Below, piece by piece: positions 1 through 8,677 of a stretch of 64,000 bases of DNA. This stretch comes from Pseudomonas azadiae (lineage in GTDB: Bacteria; Pseudomonadota; Gammaproteobacteria; Pseudomonadales; Pseudomonadaceae), in contig NZ_JAHSTY010000001.1 of assembly GCF_019145355.1 (NCBI RefSeq), positions 1,054,001 to 1,118,000 on the forward strand, in the 5' to 3' direction. The notes below the pieces were generated by a model, which made no database searches, was not told where the DNA came from, and was given only the letters and a program-made list of their open reading frames with translations. Each line of letters begins with the position of its first letter. Position 1 is the stretch's first letter. Both the position numbers and the translations under genes were made by a program.

Positions 1-481
1 TCGAACCGTCGCGACCTTCGGCATCAAAGCCGCCCACCACCAGGTTGCCCTGGGCGATGGCGTAGACGTTGCCGTCGATACCCTTGAGGGGCGTCATCAG
101 CAAGGTGCCGCCACGCAGGCTTTTGGAGTTACCGATGGACGACACGGTGATGTCCACCACCTGGCCCGGCTTGGAGAACGCCGGCAGGTCGGCGCTGATC
201 GACACCGCCGCGACGTTTTTGAGCTGCACGTTGCCCGAACCCGCCGGCACCTTGATGCCGAACTGCGAGAGCATATTGTTGAAGGTCTGCAGGGTGAACG
301 GGGTCTGGGTGGTCTGGTCACCCGTACCGCTGAGCCCCACCACCAGGCCGTAGCCGATCAACTGGTTGGAGCGCACGCCCGAGATGCTGGCGATGTCTTT
401 CAGGCGTTCGGCCTGGGCAACGGCGCTCAGGCTCAGCAACAATGCGGCCGCCATCAGCTGTTTGAGTTTCAAAGTGGCCAC
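1..481 (-). CDS. flgI: Flagellar P-ring protein FlgI (3' part outside window)
   Basis: Periplasmic protein that polymerises into the P ring around the flagellar rod. Only the N-terminal ~160 residues are here; the gene runs off the left edge. A Sec signal peptide ([20 protein letters not shown]) is followed by the conserved [16 protein letters not shown] and [17 protein letters not shown] blocks. The GTG at 479-481 begins on the base after the flgH stop; a TTG at 472 would give a shorter start nearer the usual FlgI N-terminus. It is the fourth visible gene of a flgF-G-H-I transcription unit. Confidence 0.95.
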   Translation of the reverse strand, partial: MATLKLKQLMAAALLLSLSAVAQAERLKDIASISGVRSNQLIGYGLVVGLSGTGDQTTQTPFTLQTFNNMLSQFGIKVPAGSGNVQLKNVAAVSISADLPAFSKPGQVVDITVSSIGNSKSLRGGTLLMTPLKGIDGNVYAIAQGNLVVGGFDAEGRDGS

Positions 482-1177
482 CTAGAAAGGGAACAGCGGG
501 CTAAGGAAGAAACGGTCGAACCAGCCTGGCTGACTCGCATCGGCAAAAGCACCGGTACCGGAGTAGGTGATGCGCGCATCGGCAATCCGCGTGGACGGTA
601 CAGTGTTGTCGGTGGAGATGTCATCGGCGCGGACCATGCCGGCAATGCGCACCAGCTCATCGCCGGTATTGAGGGTCATCCACTTCTCACCGCGCACGGC
701 AATGATGCCGTTGGGCAATACATCGGCGACGGTCACGGTGATCGAACCGGTCAAGCTGTTGCCCTGCCCTGCCGCGCTCTTGCCGTTGGTGGCACGGTCA
801 CCGCTGTAGCCGGCGTTCAAGCTCAGGTCGCCATCGCCCAGCGGGTTGTTGACGTTGGGCACGGCGCCGAACAGCGAGGTCAGGCTCAGTCCTGCCTTGC
901 TGGTCTTGCCGACCTGGGAGTTGGCGTTCTTGCTGGCCTGGGTACGCTCGTTCAGGGTGATGGTAATGATGTCACCGACCCGGAACGCCTTGCGGTCGCT
1001 GTACAGGTTCTGCTCGAAACCTGCCTGGTAAATCGAGCCATTATTGGCCGCCGCCGGCAACGGCGTGCGCGGCAACACCGGCGCGTAGTACGGGTCATTG
1101 GGTTTCGGCGTCGGGGCGACACAGCCCGCAAGCACGGCGATCCCACTCAATGCCAGAACAGAAACAAAGCGATTCAT
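482..1177 (-). CDS. flgH: Flagellar L-ring lipoprotein FlgH
   Basis: Outer-membrane lipoprotein forming the L ring of the flagellar basal body. 231 residues, normal family length. The N-terminus [19 protein letters not shown] carries a signal peptide with lipobox LAGC (acylated Cys about residue 19). Family blocks [36 protein letters not shown] and the C-terminal [18 protein letters not shown] are present. It sits between flgG and flgI in the standard order; its stop abuts flgI, suggesting coupled translation. Confidence 0.97.
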   Translation of the reverse strand: MNRFVSVLALSGIAVLAGCVAPTPKPNDPYYAPVLPRTPLPAAANNGSIYQAGFEQNLYSDRKAFRVGDIITITLNERTQASKNANSQVGKTSKAGLSLTSLFGAVPNVNNPLGDGDLSLNAGYSGDRATNGKSAAGQGNSLTGSITVTVADVLPNGIIAVRGEKWMTLNTGDELVRIAGMVRADDISTDNTVPSTRIADARITYSGTGAFADASQPGWFDRFFLSPLFPF

Positions 1178-1229
1178 GACCCTAACCTCACGGTGTTGCC
1201 GGCGCCCCCGAGGGCGCCCATAGACTTGA

Positions 1230-2015
1230 TTACAGATTCTGCGTGACGAACGAGAGCATCTGGTCGGCGGTGGAGATCACCTTGGAGTTCATCTCGTAGG
1301 CGCGCTGGGTGGTGATCATGTTGACCATCTCCTCAACCGTGCTCACGTTGGAGGTTTCCAGGGTGCTTTGCAGCGTGGTGCCGAAACCGTTCAGGCCGGG
1401 GGTGCCGATTTGCGGCGCGCCGCTGGAAGCGGTTTCCAGGAACAGGTTGCCACCCATGGCCTGCAGGCCGGCCGGGTTGATGAAGTCGGCGGTCTGCAGG
1501 TTGCCGATCACCTGGGACGCCGGGTTGCCGGCCACGGTGATAGAGACGGTGCCATCATTGCCGACGGTGAAGGTCTGCGCATCGGCAGGCACCACAATCG
1601 CAGGCTCCAGGGCGAAGCCGCTGGCGGTGACGATCTGGCCGTTGGAATCCAGGTGGAAAGTACCGTCACGGGTGTAGGACGTGGTCCCATCCGGCTGCAG
1701 GATCTGGAAGAAGCCTTTGCCGTTGATCGCCATGTCCAGCGGTTGGCCGGTCTGCTGCAGGTTACCGGCGGTGAAGTTCTTCTGGGTGCCGACGATCTTC
1801 ACACCAGTACCCAGTTGCAGGCCCGATGGCAGCTCGCTGTCCTGAGTCGACTGGGCACCAGGCTGGCGCTTGATCTGGTAGAGCAAGTCCTGGAACTCGG
1901 CGCGATCACGTTTGAAACCCGTGGTCGATACGTTGGCCAAGTTGTTGGAAATAGTGGTCAGGTTGGTGTCCTGAGCGGACAAACCTGTTTTGGCAACCCA
2001 TAGAGCCGGAAGCAT
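1230..2015 (-). CDS. flgG: Flagellar basal-body distal rod protein FlgG
   Basis: Distal rod subunit of the flagellar basal body. The ATG at 2015 gives 261 residues starting [16 protein letters not shown], as in other pseudomonads, and is preceded by a good AGAGGAGAA ribosome site. The N-terminal rod signature [18 protein letters not shown] and the C-terminal heptad block [19 protein letters not shown], which form the rod coiled coil, are both intact. The open frame extends 15 codons upstream, but the ribosome site decides the start. Second gene of the flgF operon. Confidence 0.97.
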   Translation of the reverse strand: MLPALWVAKTGLSAQDTNLTTISNNLANVSTTGFKRDRAEFQDLLYQIKRQPGAQSTQDSELPSGLQLGTGVKIVGTQKNFTAGNLQQTGQPLDMAINGKGFFQILQPDGTTSYTRDGTFHLDSNGQIVTASGFALEPAIVVPADAQTFTVGNDGTVSITVAGNPASQVIGNLQTADFINPAGLQAMGGNLFLETASSGAPQIGTPGLNGFGTTLQSTLETSNVSTVEEMVNMITTQRAYEMNSKVISTADQMLSFVTQNL

Positions 2016-2081
2016 GCTGTTCTCCTCTGCGCGCCTGTTTGTTGGCGCCGCGTTACACAATTAGAATTCGGTGATCGCCTG

Positions 2082-2822
2082 TCAGCTCATCTGCATGACG
2101 CGGGTCATGGCCTGGTCATCTTCCTTGGCGCTGTTCATCATCTTGATGTGCAGCTCGAACTGTTTGGCCAGCGCCAGCACCGCGGTCATCTCCTCCACGG
2201 CATTGACGTTGCTCGCCTGCAGGAAGCCCGAGTTCAGCGTGACGTTCGCGTCGGCCTGGGCCGGCTGGCCATCCTTGGTGTGGATGGTGCCGTCCAGGCC
2301 CTTGGTCATGTTCTTCAGGTCGGGCTGGACTAATTTGATGCGGTCCACTTCAGCCATCACCCGTGGGCCTTCACCCATGGCGCGGATGCTGATGGTGCCG
2401 TCGGCGCCCACTTCGATCTTCTGCTGGGGCGGCACCGCAATCGGGCCACCGTTGCCCATGATCGGCATGCCGTTGCCGGCACGCAGCACGCCCAGCGCAT
2501 CCACATTCATGCTGGCGCTGCGCACGTAGGCTTCGCCGCCATCCGGGGTTTGCACGGCCATCCAGCCGTCGCCGCTGACGGCCACGTCGAGGTCGCGACC
2601 GGTTTCGATCATGGCGCCCGGCGTGAAGTCGGTGGCCGGACGCTCAGTGAGGGCAAACGCCCGCGCCGGAAAGCTGTCACCGAACACCGGCATCGAACGC
2701 GCCTGCTCCAGGTCACGTTGGAAACCATTGGTGGAAATGTTCGCCAGGTTGTTGGCATGGGCCTTCTGCGCCAGAGCATTCTGACTGGCGCCGGTCATTG
2801 CCACATAAAGGTACTTGTCCAC
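2082..2822 (-). CDS. flgF: Flagellar basal-body proximal rod protein FlgF
   Basis: Proximal rod protein of the flagellum. GTG start at 2822 gives 246 residues beginning MDKYLYVAMTGASQNAL, preceded by GAGGAAGAAGC. It shares the rod/hook fold of FlgG: an N-terminal NNLANISTNGFQRDLEQ block and a C-terminal VEEMTAVLALAKQFELHIKMM helix. It is first in the visible flgFGHI unit and has a sigma54-type promoter about 60 bases upstream (2879-2896), consistent with control by the Pseudomonas flagellar hierarchy (FleQ/sigma54). Confidence 0.96.
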   Translation of the reverse strand: MDKYLYVAMTGASQNALAQKAHANNLANISTNGFQRDLEQARSMPVFGDSFPARAFALTERPATDFTPGAMIETGRDLDVAVSGDGWMAVQTPDGGEAYVRSASMNVDALGVLRAGNGMPIMGNGGPIAVPPQQKIEVGADGTISIRAMGEGPRVMAEVDRIKLVQPDLKNMTKGLDGTIHTKDGQPAQADANVTLNSGFLQASNVNAVEEMTAVLALAKQFELHIKMMNSAKEDDQAMTRVMQMS

Positions 2823-2878
2823 GCTTCTTCCTCTTTCTGACGGACGCTTGCCGCCCACCGCTGTACTGATGAGGCTTA

Positions 2879-2896
2879 AGCAATTTGCGAACCAAC
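2879..2896 (-). promoter_or_regulatory. sigma54 (-24/-12) promoter of flgF operon
   Basis: On the minus strand TTGGTTCGCAAATTGCTT contains GG and GC separated by exactly ten bases, with TTGC at the -12 position as in the RpoN consensus. It is about 57 bases before the flgF start. Rod-gene operons of Pseudomonas are known RpoN targets. Base pattern seen directly; activity inferred. Confidence 0.7.
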
Positions 2897-3037
2897 TTTG
2901 AAGAAGACGGTGAAGTGCAGGCGGGACGGGGGGTTGCGGGCAGCTATGGGGATTTAAGGGTTGGGTGAGAGTCGAAAAAACGGCGGACTACTGCCGCTTA
3001 CGGCAAACGCCGGTCTTGAAGGCGCCAAAGATCCAAT

Positions 3038-3344
3038 GTGGGAGCTGGCTTGCCTGCGATTGGGAAGTGTCATATTGCTCATCTGTGACTGAATGACCGC
3101 AATCGCAGCATAGGTATCTACACAACTCTCAACGACCGAAAAGTATCCCTGTAGTGAGCGGGCTTGCCCCGCGCTGGGTGGCGAAGCCGCCCAACTAAGA
3201 ACACTGCAGTGTTTCAGATAGAACACAGTTGCCTGGTTTGGGGCGGCTTCGCCACCCAGCGCGGGCGGTGCGACGATTCGACAAGCCCGCTCACTACAAA
3301 GTTGTGTAGATACCTATGGCTATCGCAGGCAAGCCAGCTCCCAC
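3038..3344. repeat. Composite nested REP element, copy 1
   Basis: Outer arms are a REP doublet: GTGGGAGCTGGCTTGCC...GCGAT at 3038-3060 and its complement at 3322-3344. Inside lies a second inverted pair, CATAGGTATCTACACAACT (from ~3109) against AGTTGTGTAGATACCTATG (~3299-3317). Inside that is a third, TAGTGAGCGGGCTTG plus GCTGGGTGGCGAAGCCGCC and their complements. The same three-layer structure recurs at 58691-58945. It fills most of the flgF-phhR gap; nothing coding is seen. Confidence 0.85.
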
Positions 3345-3347
3345 TTT

Positions 3348-4913
3348 TCAACCGCGATCGGCCTTGAGAATGTCGTAATCGCGCAGCTTGTTGGCAACGG
3401 TCGTGTGGGAAACCCCCAACCGCTTGCCCAACTGCCGGCTGCTCGGATGCTCGGCATACAAACTTTCCAACACCGCCTTCTCGAACCGACCGACAATCGC
3501 TTCAAGCCCCCCCTCCAGCGAGAAATCGCCAAGCGGCTGACGCACCCCGTAATCCGGCAAGCGAATATGCTCGGCCTTGACCGTGCCACCTTCACACAGC
3601 GACACCGCTTGAAACAGCACGTTTTCCAACTGCCGCACGTTGCCTGGCCAGTGGTAGTGACTCAAGCGATCCATTGCGGCGGGCGCCAGCTTGGGCAACG
3701 GGCAGCCGATCTGTCGGCTGGCCTGGTCGAGGAAGTGCTCAACCAACGGCGCCAAGCCATCGAGGCATTCGCGCAAAGGCGGAATGTGCAGGGACAGCAC
3801 GTTGAGGCGGTGGTAAAGGTCCTGGCGGAATTCGCCACGGGCGCACAGCTCGGACAAGTCCACCTGGGTCGCACAGATCACCCGCACGTCCAGGTAAACC
3901 TCTTCATCACTGCCGACCCGCCGAAAGCAGCCGTCCTGCAAAAAGCGCAGCAACTTCACCTGCAAGCGCGCGCTCATTTCACCTACACCGTCCAGAAACA
4001 AGGTGCCGCCCGCCGTCAGCTCCAACAGCCCCAGCTTGCCTTCGGCGCGTGCGCCTTCAAAGGCGCCCGGGCCGTAGCCGAACAGTTCGGTCTCGGCCAT
4101 CGACTCGGGCAAGCCGGCGCAGTTAAGCGCCATCAACGGCGATTGCCCACGCGGGCTGGCCAGGTGGCAAGCGCGCGCCAGCAGTTCTTTGCCGGTGCCG
4201 GTTTCGCCTTCTATTAATAGAGGCGCATCCAGCGGCGCCATGCGCCGGGCTTCGCGGACCACGGCGGCCATGACCTTGGAGCTTTGGAAGATGCTGTCAA
4301 AGCCGCGCAGCTCCTGCTTGCGCACATTGTAGATGCGCTCACCCACGCGGTCGGCACGGTGCAGGGTCAGCACGGCACCGGCCATCGCCTCGCTGTCATC
4401 GTGTTCGGACGACTGCAGCGGCGCGATGTCTGCCAGGAACACGTCACCCTTGACCTTGACCCGCAGGCCGTTTATCCGCGATTTGCTGGCGCGCACCAAC
4501 TCCGGCAAGTCGAAGTCCTCGGCATAGCGCGACAACGGAATGCCCGGCACCTCATCCACCCGCACCCCAAGCAACTGCGCCGCGGCGCGGTTGGCGGCGA
4601 CAATGGAGCCGCCCATGTCGATCGACAGGACGGGAAACTCCAGGGCGCCGAGCAGCGCGTTGAGCTCCATGTGCCGCCGTTCGCTGGGCATCAGCCCGAC
4701 CCGTTTCACGCCGAATACCCCGGCAATTGCCTCGAACTGCGGGCGCAGCGCCTGGAACTGCATGTTCACAAGGTTAGGGCAGTACAGGTAAATGGCGTTG
4801 CCATGCTCACCGCCGACCTCGCCCTTGGCGACGTTGACGCCGTACTCCACCAGCAGGTTGAGGATGTCCCGCAGGATGCCGATGCGGTTCTGGCAATGCA
4901 CTTTGATACGCAT
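3348..4913 (-). CDS. phhR: sigma54-dependent aromatic amino-acid regulator PhhR
   Basis: TyrR-family activator of phenylalanine/tyrosine catabolism. ATG at 4913 gives 521 residues, the usual PhhR length. Domains: N-terminal ACT (MRIKVHCQNRIGILRDIL), a PAS-like segment (~78-190), an AAA+ sigma54-interaction domain with Walker A GETGTGKE and GGTLFLDGVGEM, then a C-terminal Fis-type helix-turn-helix (SSRQLGKRLGVSHTTVANKL). The sigma54-contact motif normally written GAFTGA reads GAFEGA here; such divergence is known in TyrR-type proteins that can act without sigma54. Divergent from phhA. An open frame continues upstream of 4913 but lacks the ACT start context. Confidence 0.95.
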   Translation of the reverse strand: MRIKVHCQNRIGILRDILNLLVEYGVNVAKGEVGGEHGNAIYLYCPNLVNMQFQALRPQFEAIAGVFGVKRVGLMPSERRHMELNALLGALEFPVLSIDMGGSIVAANRAAAQLLGVRVDEVPGIPLSRYAEDFDLPELVRASKSRINGLRVKVKGDVFLADIAPLQSSEHDDSEAMAGAVLTLHRADRVGERIYNVRKQELRGFDSIFQSSKVMAAVVREARRMAPLDAPLLIEGETGTGKELLARACHLASPRGQSPLMALNCAGLPESMAETELFGYGPGAFEGARAEGKLGLLELTAGGTLFLDGVGEMSARLQVKLLRFLQDGCFRRVGSDEEVYLDVRVICATQVDLSELCARGEFRQDLYHRLNVLSLHIPPLRECLDGLAPLVEHFLDQASRQIGCPLPKLAPAAMDRLSHYHWPGNVRQLENVLFQAVSLCEGGTVKAEHIRLPDYGVRQPLGDFSLEGGLEAIVGRFEKAVLESLYAEHPSSRQLGKRLGVSHTTVANKLRDYDILKADRG

Positions 4914-5033
4914 GAAGAAGCTCGAAAGGTGGATAGGCGCCGCGTCTTTTTGTCGCTGGGCGCAGATAGTCGTCAAGATTATGTGACAGTTCCGAGGGAT
5001 TTCCCAGCCCAACACCACGGCCATCCGCCTAAA

Positions 5034-5051
5034 CGTAACGAATACTTTACG
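5034..5051. promoter_or_regulatory. PhhR/TyrR-box-like operator
   Basis: CGTAAC-N6-TTTACG lies in the phhR-phhA intergenic region. It matches the TyrR/PhhR box TGTAAA-N6-TTTACA in spacing and in the central GTAA...TTTAC bases. It is ~120 bases before phhA and ~120 before phhR, so it could serve both. Confidence 0.55.
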
Positions 5052-5087
5052 ATAACCGGTAATTCGTCCTACATGGCGGCTGTTCAG

Positions 5088-5105
5088 GCGGATGGAATCT
5101 TGCCG
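5088..5105 (+). promoter_or_regulatory. Candidate sigma54 promoter of phhA
   Basis: GCGGATGGAATCTTGCC has GG at 5090-5091 and GC at 5102-5103 with ten bases between them and TTGC at -12. It is ~67 bases before the phhA ATG and ~40 bases downstream of the PhhR-like box, a plausible upstream-activator geometry. The -24 element lacks the fuller TGGCAC match, so confidence is moderate. Confidence 0.5.
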
Positions 5106-5170
5106 CTCACGGGTTATCAATAAGCCCATAGCAGGACATAACAAGAACGAATGCCTAGCAGGAGAACCGT

Positions 5171-5974
5171 ATGAAGCAAACGCAATACGTGGCCCGCGAA
5201 CCCGACGCGCAAGGTTTTATCCACTACTCGCCGCAAGAACACGCGGTGTGGAACACCTTGATCACTCGCCAGTTGAAAGTGATCGAGGGTCGCGCCTGCC
5301 AGGAGTACCTGGACGGCATCGATAAGCTCGACCTGCCACACGACCGCATTCCGCAACTCGGCGAAGTCAATAAGGTGTTGGCCGCGACCACCGGCTGGCA
5401 AGTCGCCCGCGTACCGGCACTGATTCCCTTCCAGACCTTTTTCGAGTTGCTCGCCAGCAAGCAGTTTCCAGTGGCCACCTTCATCCGTACCCGCGAAGAA
5501 CTGGACTACCTGCAAGAACCGGACATTTTCCACGAGATCTTCGGCCACTGCCCGCTGCTGACCAACCCCTGGTTCGCCGAATTCACCCACACCTACGGCA
5601 AGCTCGGCCTGGCGGCCACCAAGGAGCAGCGCGTCTACCTGGCGCGCCTGTACTGGATGACCATCGAGTTCGGCCTGGTGGACACGCCCGAAGGCCGGCG
5701 CATCTATGGTGGCGGCATTCTGTCGTCGCCCAAAGAGACGGTGTACAGCCTTTCTTCAGAGCCCAAGCACCAGGCGTTCGACCCGCTGGAGGCAATGCGC
5801 ACGCCGTATCGCATCGACATCCTGCAACCGTTGTACTTCGTGCTGCCCGAACTCAAGCGCCTGTTCGACGTGGCGCAGGAAGACATCATGGGCATGGTCG
5901 AGCGCGGCATGCAGCTCGGGTTGCACGCCCCGCTTTTTACCCCAAAAGCAGCCACCCAACCCAAGGTTGCGTGA
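5171..5974 (+). CDS. phhA: Phenylalanine-4-hydroxylase
   Basis: Iron- and tetrahydrobiopterin-dependent enzyme converting phenylalanine to tyrosine. 267 residues, the single-domain bacterial form without an N-terminal ACT domain. The iron ligands of the family are visible: His121 and His126 in FHEIFGHCPLL and Glu166 in YWMTIEFGL. ATG 5171 follows CAGGAGAAC. First gene of phhABC: hydroxylation, cofactor recycling (phhB) and transamination (phhC) form one route into tyrosine catabolism. Confidence 0.97.
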   Translation: MKQTQYVAREPDAQGFIHYSPQEHAVWNTLITRQLKVIEGRACQEYLDGIDKLDLPHDRIPQLGEVNKVLAATTGWQVARVPALIPFQTFFELLASKQFPVATFIRTREELDYLQEPDIFHEIFGHCPLLTNPWFAEFTHTYGKLGLAATKEQRVYLARLYWMTIEFGLVDTPEGRRIYGGGILSSPKETVYSLSSEPKHQAFDPLEAMRTPYRIDILQPLYFVLPELKRLFDVAQEDIMGMVERGMQLGLHAPLFTPKAATQPKVA

Positions 5975-6073
5975 ACCCCATGTTTTGTAGCCAGGTGAGT
6001 CTTTTCCCTGGCCTTGCGTTGCTTTAGGGTGACGCCCACTGATCTTCAATCATTCGAATTCAGGACACCTCAC

Positions 6074-6430
6074 ATGACCACCTTGAACCAAGCCCACTGC
6101 GAAGCCTGCCGCGCCGATGCCCCGCAAGTCAGCGACGAAGAGTTGCCGGTACTGCTCAAGCAGATCCCCGACTGGAATATCGAAGTGCGCGACGGCGTGA
6201 TGCAGCTGGAAAAGGTTTTCCTGTTCAAGAACTTCAAGTTCGCCCTGGCCTTCACCAACGCCGTGGGTGAAATCGCCGAAGCCGAAGGCCATCACCCAGG
6301 CCTGCTCACCGAATGGGGCAAGGTCACCGTGACCTGGTGGAGCCACTCCATCAAGGGCCTGCACCGCAACGACTTCATCATGGCCGCGCGCACCGACGAA
6401 GTGGCCAAGGACGCCGAGGGCCGCAAGTAA
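6074..6430 (+). CDS. phhB: Pterin-4a-carbinolamine dehydratase PhhB
   Basis: Dehydrates 4a-hydroxytetrahydrobiopterin so the PhhA cofactor can be recycled. 118 residues, normal length. The active-site EGHHP motif (about residues 74-78) and the later [18 protein letters not shown] block are present. ATG 6074 chosen because it starts [17 protein letters not shown] as in homologues; further upstream the frame has no family similarity. Its TAA overlaps the phhC ATG by one base. Confidence 0.96.
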   Translation: MTTLNQAHCEACRADAPQVSDEELPVLLKQIPDWNIEVRDGVMQLEKVFLFKNFKFALAFTNAVGEIAEAEGHHPGLLTEWGKVTVTWWSHSIKGLHRNDFIMAARTDEVAKDAEGRK

Positions 6431-7623
6431 TGCACTTCGATGCCATCGGCCGCGTGCCCGGCGACCCGATTCTGGGGTTGATGGACCTGTACGCCCAGGA
6501 CGCCAACCCGAACAAGTTCGACCTGGGCGTGGGCGTGTATAAGGATGACCAGGGCCTTACGCCGATCCTGCACGCGGTCAAATTCGCCGAACAGCGCCTG
6601 GTGGACACGCAAGCCACCAAGACCTACATCGGCGGACACGGCAATGCCGCGTTCGGCACGCTGATCAGCGAACTGGTACTCGGCTTCGATTCTGCACTGA
6701 TCCGCGAACGCCGTGCCGGCGCCACCCAGACCCCGGGCGGCACCGGTGCGCTGCGCCTGAGCGCCGACTTCATCGCCCACAACCTTCCCGGCCGTGGCGT
6801 GTGGCTGAGCAACCCGACCTGGCCGATCCACGAGACCCTCTTTGCCAAGGCCGGTCTCAAGGTCAGCCACTACCCGTACGTGGCGGTTGACAATCGCCTG
6901 GACGTGACGGCGATGCTCGCCGCCCTGTCCAGCGTGCCGAAGGGTGATGTGGTGCTGCTGCACGCCTGCTGCCACAACCCGACCGGTTTCGACCTGTCCC
7001 AGGCTGATTGGCGCCAGGTGCTCGAGATCGTGCGCGAGCGCCAACTGTTGCCGTTGATCGACTTTGCCTACCAAGGCTTCGGCGATGGCCTCAAGCAGGA
7101 CGCCTGGGCGGTGCGGCTGTTTGCCGCCGAATTGCCGGAAGTCCTGATCACCAGCTCTTGCTCGAAGAATTTCGGCCTGTACAGCGACCGCGTCGGCGCG
7201 CTGATCGTGTGCGCGGCGGACGCCGAAAAGCTCACTGACGTGCGCAGCCAGCTGGCGAATACCGCGCGCAATCTGTGGTCGACACCGCCGGATCATGGGG
7301 CGGCAGTGGTCGCGACCATCCTGGGCGATGCCGAGCTGAAAAAGCGCTGGAGCGAGGAAGTCGAGGCCATGCGCTCGCGGATTGCACACTTGCGATCAGG
7401 GCTGGTGGAAGCGCTGGCGCCCCATGGTTTGTCAGAGCGGTTTGCGCACATTGGGGCGCAGCGCGGCATGTTTTCCTACACCGGTTTGAGCGCCGAGCAG
7501 GTCAAGCGACTGCGCGAGAAACACAGCGTGTACATGGTCAGTTCCGGGCGGGCCAATGTGGCGGGGGTTGATGCGACGCGTCTGGCGTCGCTGGCTGAAG
7601 CCATCGCCGACGTCTGCAACTGA
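6430..7623 (+). CDS. phhC: Aromatic amino-acid aminotransferase PhhC
   Basis: Class I PLP aminotransferase that deaminates tyrosine/phenylalanine to the 2-oxoacid. 397 residues. Fold-type-I markers include HACCHNPTGFDLS, IDFAYQGFGDG, and SSCSKNFGLYSDRVG holding the Schiff-base lysine (about residue 246). The ATG at 6430 shares its A with the phhB stop (TAATG), so translation is coupled. Similar to TyrB/AspC; assignment to aromatic substrates rests on operon context. Confidence 0.93.
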   Translation: MHFDAIGRVPGDPILGLMDLYAQDANPNKFDLGVGVYKDDQGLTPILHAVKFAEQRLVDTQATKTYIGGHGNAAFGTLISELVLGFDSALIRERRAGATQTPGGTGALRLSADFIAHNLPGRGVWLSNPTWPIHETLFAKAGLKVSHYPYVAVDNRLDVTAMLAALSSVPKGDVVLLHACCHNPTGFDLSQADWRQVLEIVRERQLLPLIDFAYQGFGDGLKQDAWAVRLFAAELPEVLITSSCSKNFGLYSDRVGALIVCAADAEKLTDVRSQLANTARNLWSTPPDHGAAVVATILGDAELKKRWSEEVEAMRSRIAHLRSGLVEALAPHGLSERFAHIGAQRGMFSYTGLSAEQVKRLREKHSVYMVSSGRANVAGVDATRLASLAEAIADVCN

Positions 7624-7640
7624 ATAAACCGAATCAAACT

Positions 7641-7726
7641 GTGGGAGCTGGCTTGCCTGCGATAGCGGTGTGTCAGCCCCACATTGCTCACTGATAAACC
7701 GCTATCGCAGGCAAGCCAGCTCCCAC
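7641..7726. repeat. REP doublet (REPIN)
   Basis: Two inverted REPs, GTGGGAGCTGGCTTGCC...GCGATAGC and its complement, ~40 bases apart, between the convergent phhC and metallophosphoesterase genes. The arms fold into a long hairpin that may also end transcription. Confidence 0.9.
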
Positions 7727-7730
7727 AGGT

Positions 7731-8540
7731 TCAGCCCGCAACCATTTCGGCCTTGAGCAGCGCCGCCTTCGCCTGCGCATCCGCCAACCGATACAACTCG
7801 ATACTCCCGTCCCAGTGCTCGATCAATGCCGTGCACGACTCCACCCAATCCCCGCAGTTGAGGTAATCCACCTCGCCCACCTTGCGAATTTCCGCATGGT
7901 GGATATGCCCGCAGACCACACCATGCAGCTCGCGCTTGGTCACTTCGTGGGCGATGGCTTCTTCGAAATCGCTGATAAAGCTCACCGCCGTCTTGACCTT
8001 ATGCTTGAGGTACGCCGACAGCGACCAGTAACCGTAGCCATACCGCGCACGCCAATGGTTCAGCCAACGGTTCAGCGTGAGGGTGAACTCGTAGGCCGAG
8101 TCGCCGAGGAACGCCAGCCAGCGGTGATAGCGGGTGATCACGTCGAACTGGTCACCGTGGATCACCAGCAAGTGGCGGCCATCGGCAGTCACGTGTACCA
8201 CTTCGTCCACCAACTGGATATTGCCCAGGATCAGCTTGGAGTAACGGCGCAGGAATTCGTCGTGGTTGCCGGTGACGTAGATCACCTCGGTGCCGCGCTT
8301 GGCCATGGTCAACAGGCGACGGATCACGTTGGTGTGGGCCTGGGGCCAATACATGCCGCCGCGCAGTTTCCAGCCGTCGATGATGTCTCCCACCAGGTAA
8401 ACCTTGTCGGCGTGGTAGCCTTTGAGGAACTGCGATAAGTGTTCGGCCTGGCAATCCCGGGTGCCCAGGTGCACATCGGAAATCCACAGGGTTCGAACCC
8501 GTTGCTTGCGGCTGGGCTTGACGAACTCGGCACTGGTCAT
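7731..8540 (-). CDS. LpxH-like metallophosphoesterase
   Basis: Calcineurin-like phosphoesterase, 269 residues from ATG 8540 (GAGGG ribosome site 8 bases upstream). Metal-ligand motifs appear in order: SDVHLGTRD (D-x-H), VGDIIDGW (GD), TGNHDEFLRRY (GNHD), VIHGDQFD, and GHIHHAEI. The family is annotated as UDP-2,3-diacylglucosamine diphosphatase-like, but pseudomonads also have a canonical LpxH, so the true substrate of this paralogue is uncertain. The stop lies at the edge of a REP doublet. Confidence 0.85.
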   Translation of the reverse strand: MTSAEFVKPSRKQRVRTLWISDVHLGTRDCQAEHLSQFLKGYHADKVYLVGDIIDGWKLRGGMYWPQAHTNVIRRLLTMAKRGTEVIYVTGNHDEFLRRYSKLILGNIQLVDEVVHVTADGRHLLVIHGDQFDVITRYHRWLAFLGDSAYEFTLTLNRWLNHWRARYGYGYWSLSAYLKHKVKTAVSFISDFEEAIAHEVTKRELHGVVCGHIHHAEIRKVGEVDYLNCGDWVESCTALIEHWDGSIELYRLADAQAKAALLKAEMVAG

Positions 8541-8677
8541 GGGCATCCCTCGACGGTGTTTTCGCGAGCTTGCGCCACCGCGATTAATAGCCCATGACAA
8601 CGATGCGTCAGTCTGATGACAGCGCTCGGCAGCCGCGAAGCGTTGTAGACTGGCCGCTTGCCGCCCTGGAGACCGCG

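Noticed and set aside
3038..3344. Possible CRISPR-like repeats
   Set aside because: Repeats are inverted pairs, not regularly spaced direct repeats, and no cas genes are present.
8480..8510. GGTTCGAACCC resembling a tRNA T-arm
   Set aside because: It is inside the conserved metallophosphoesterase coding sequence and no cloverleaf can be formed around it.
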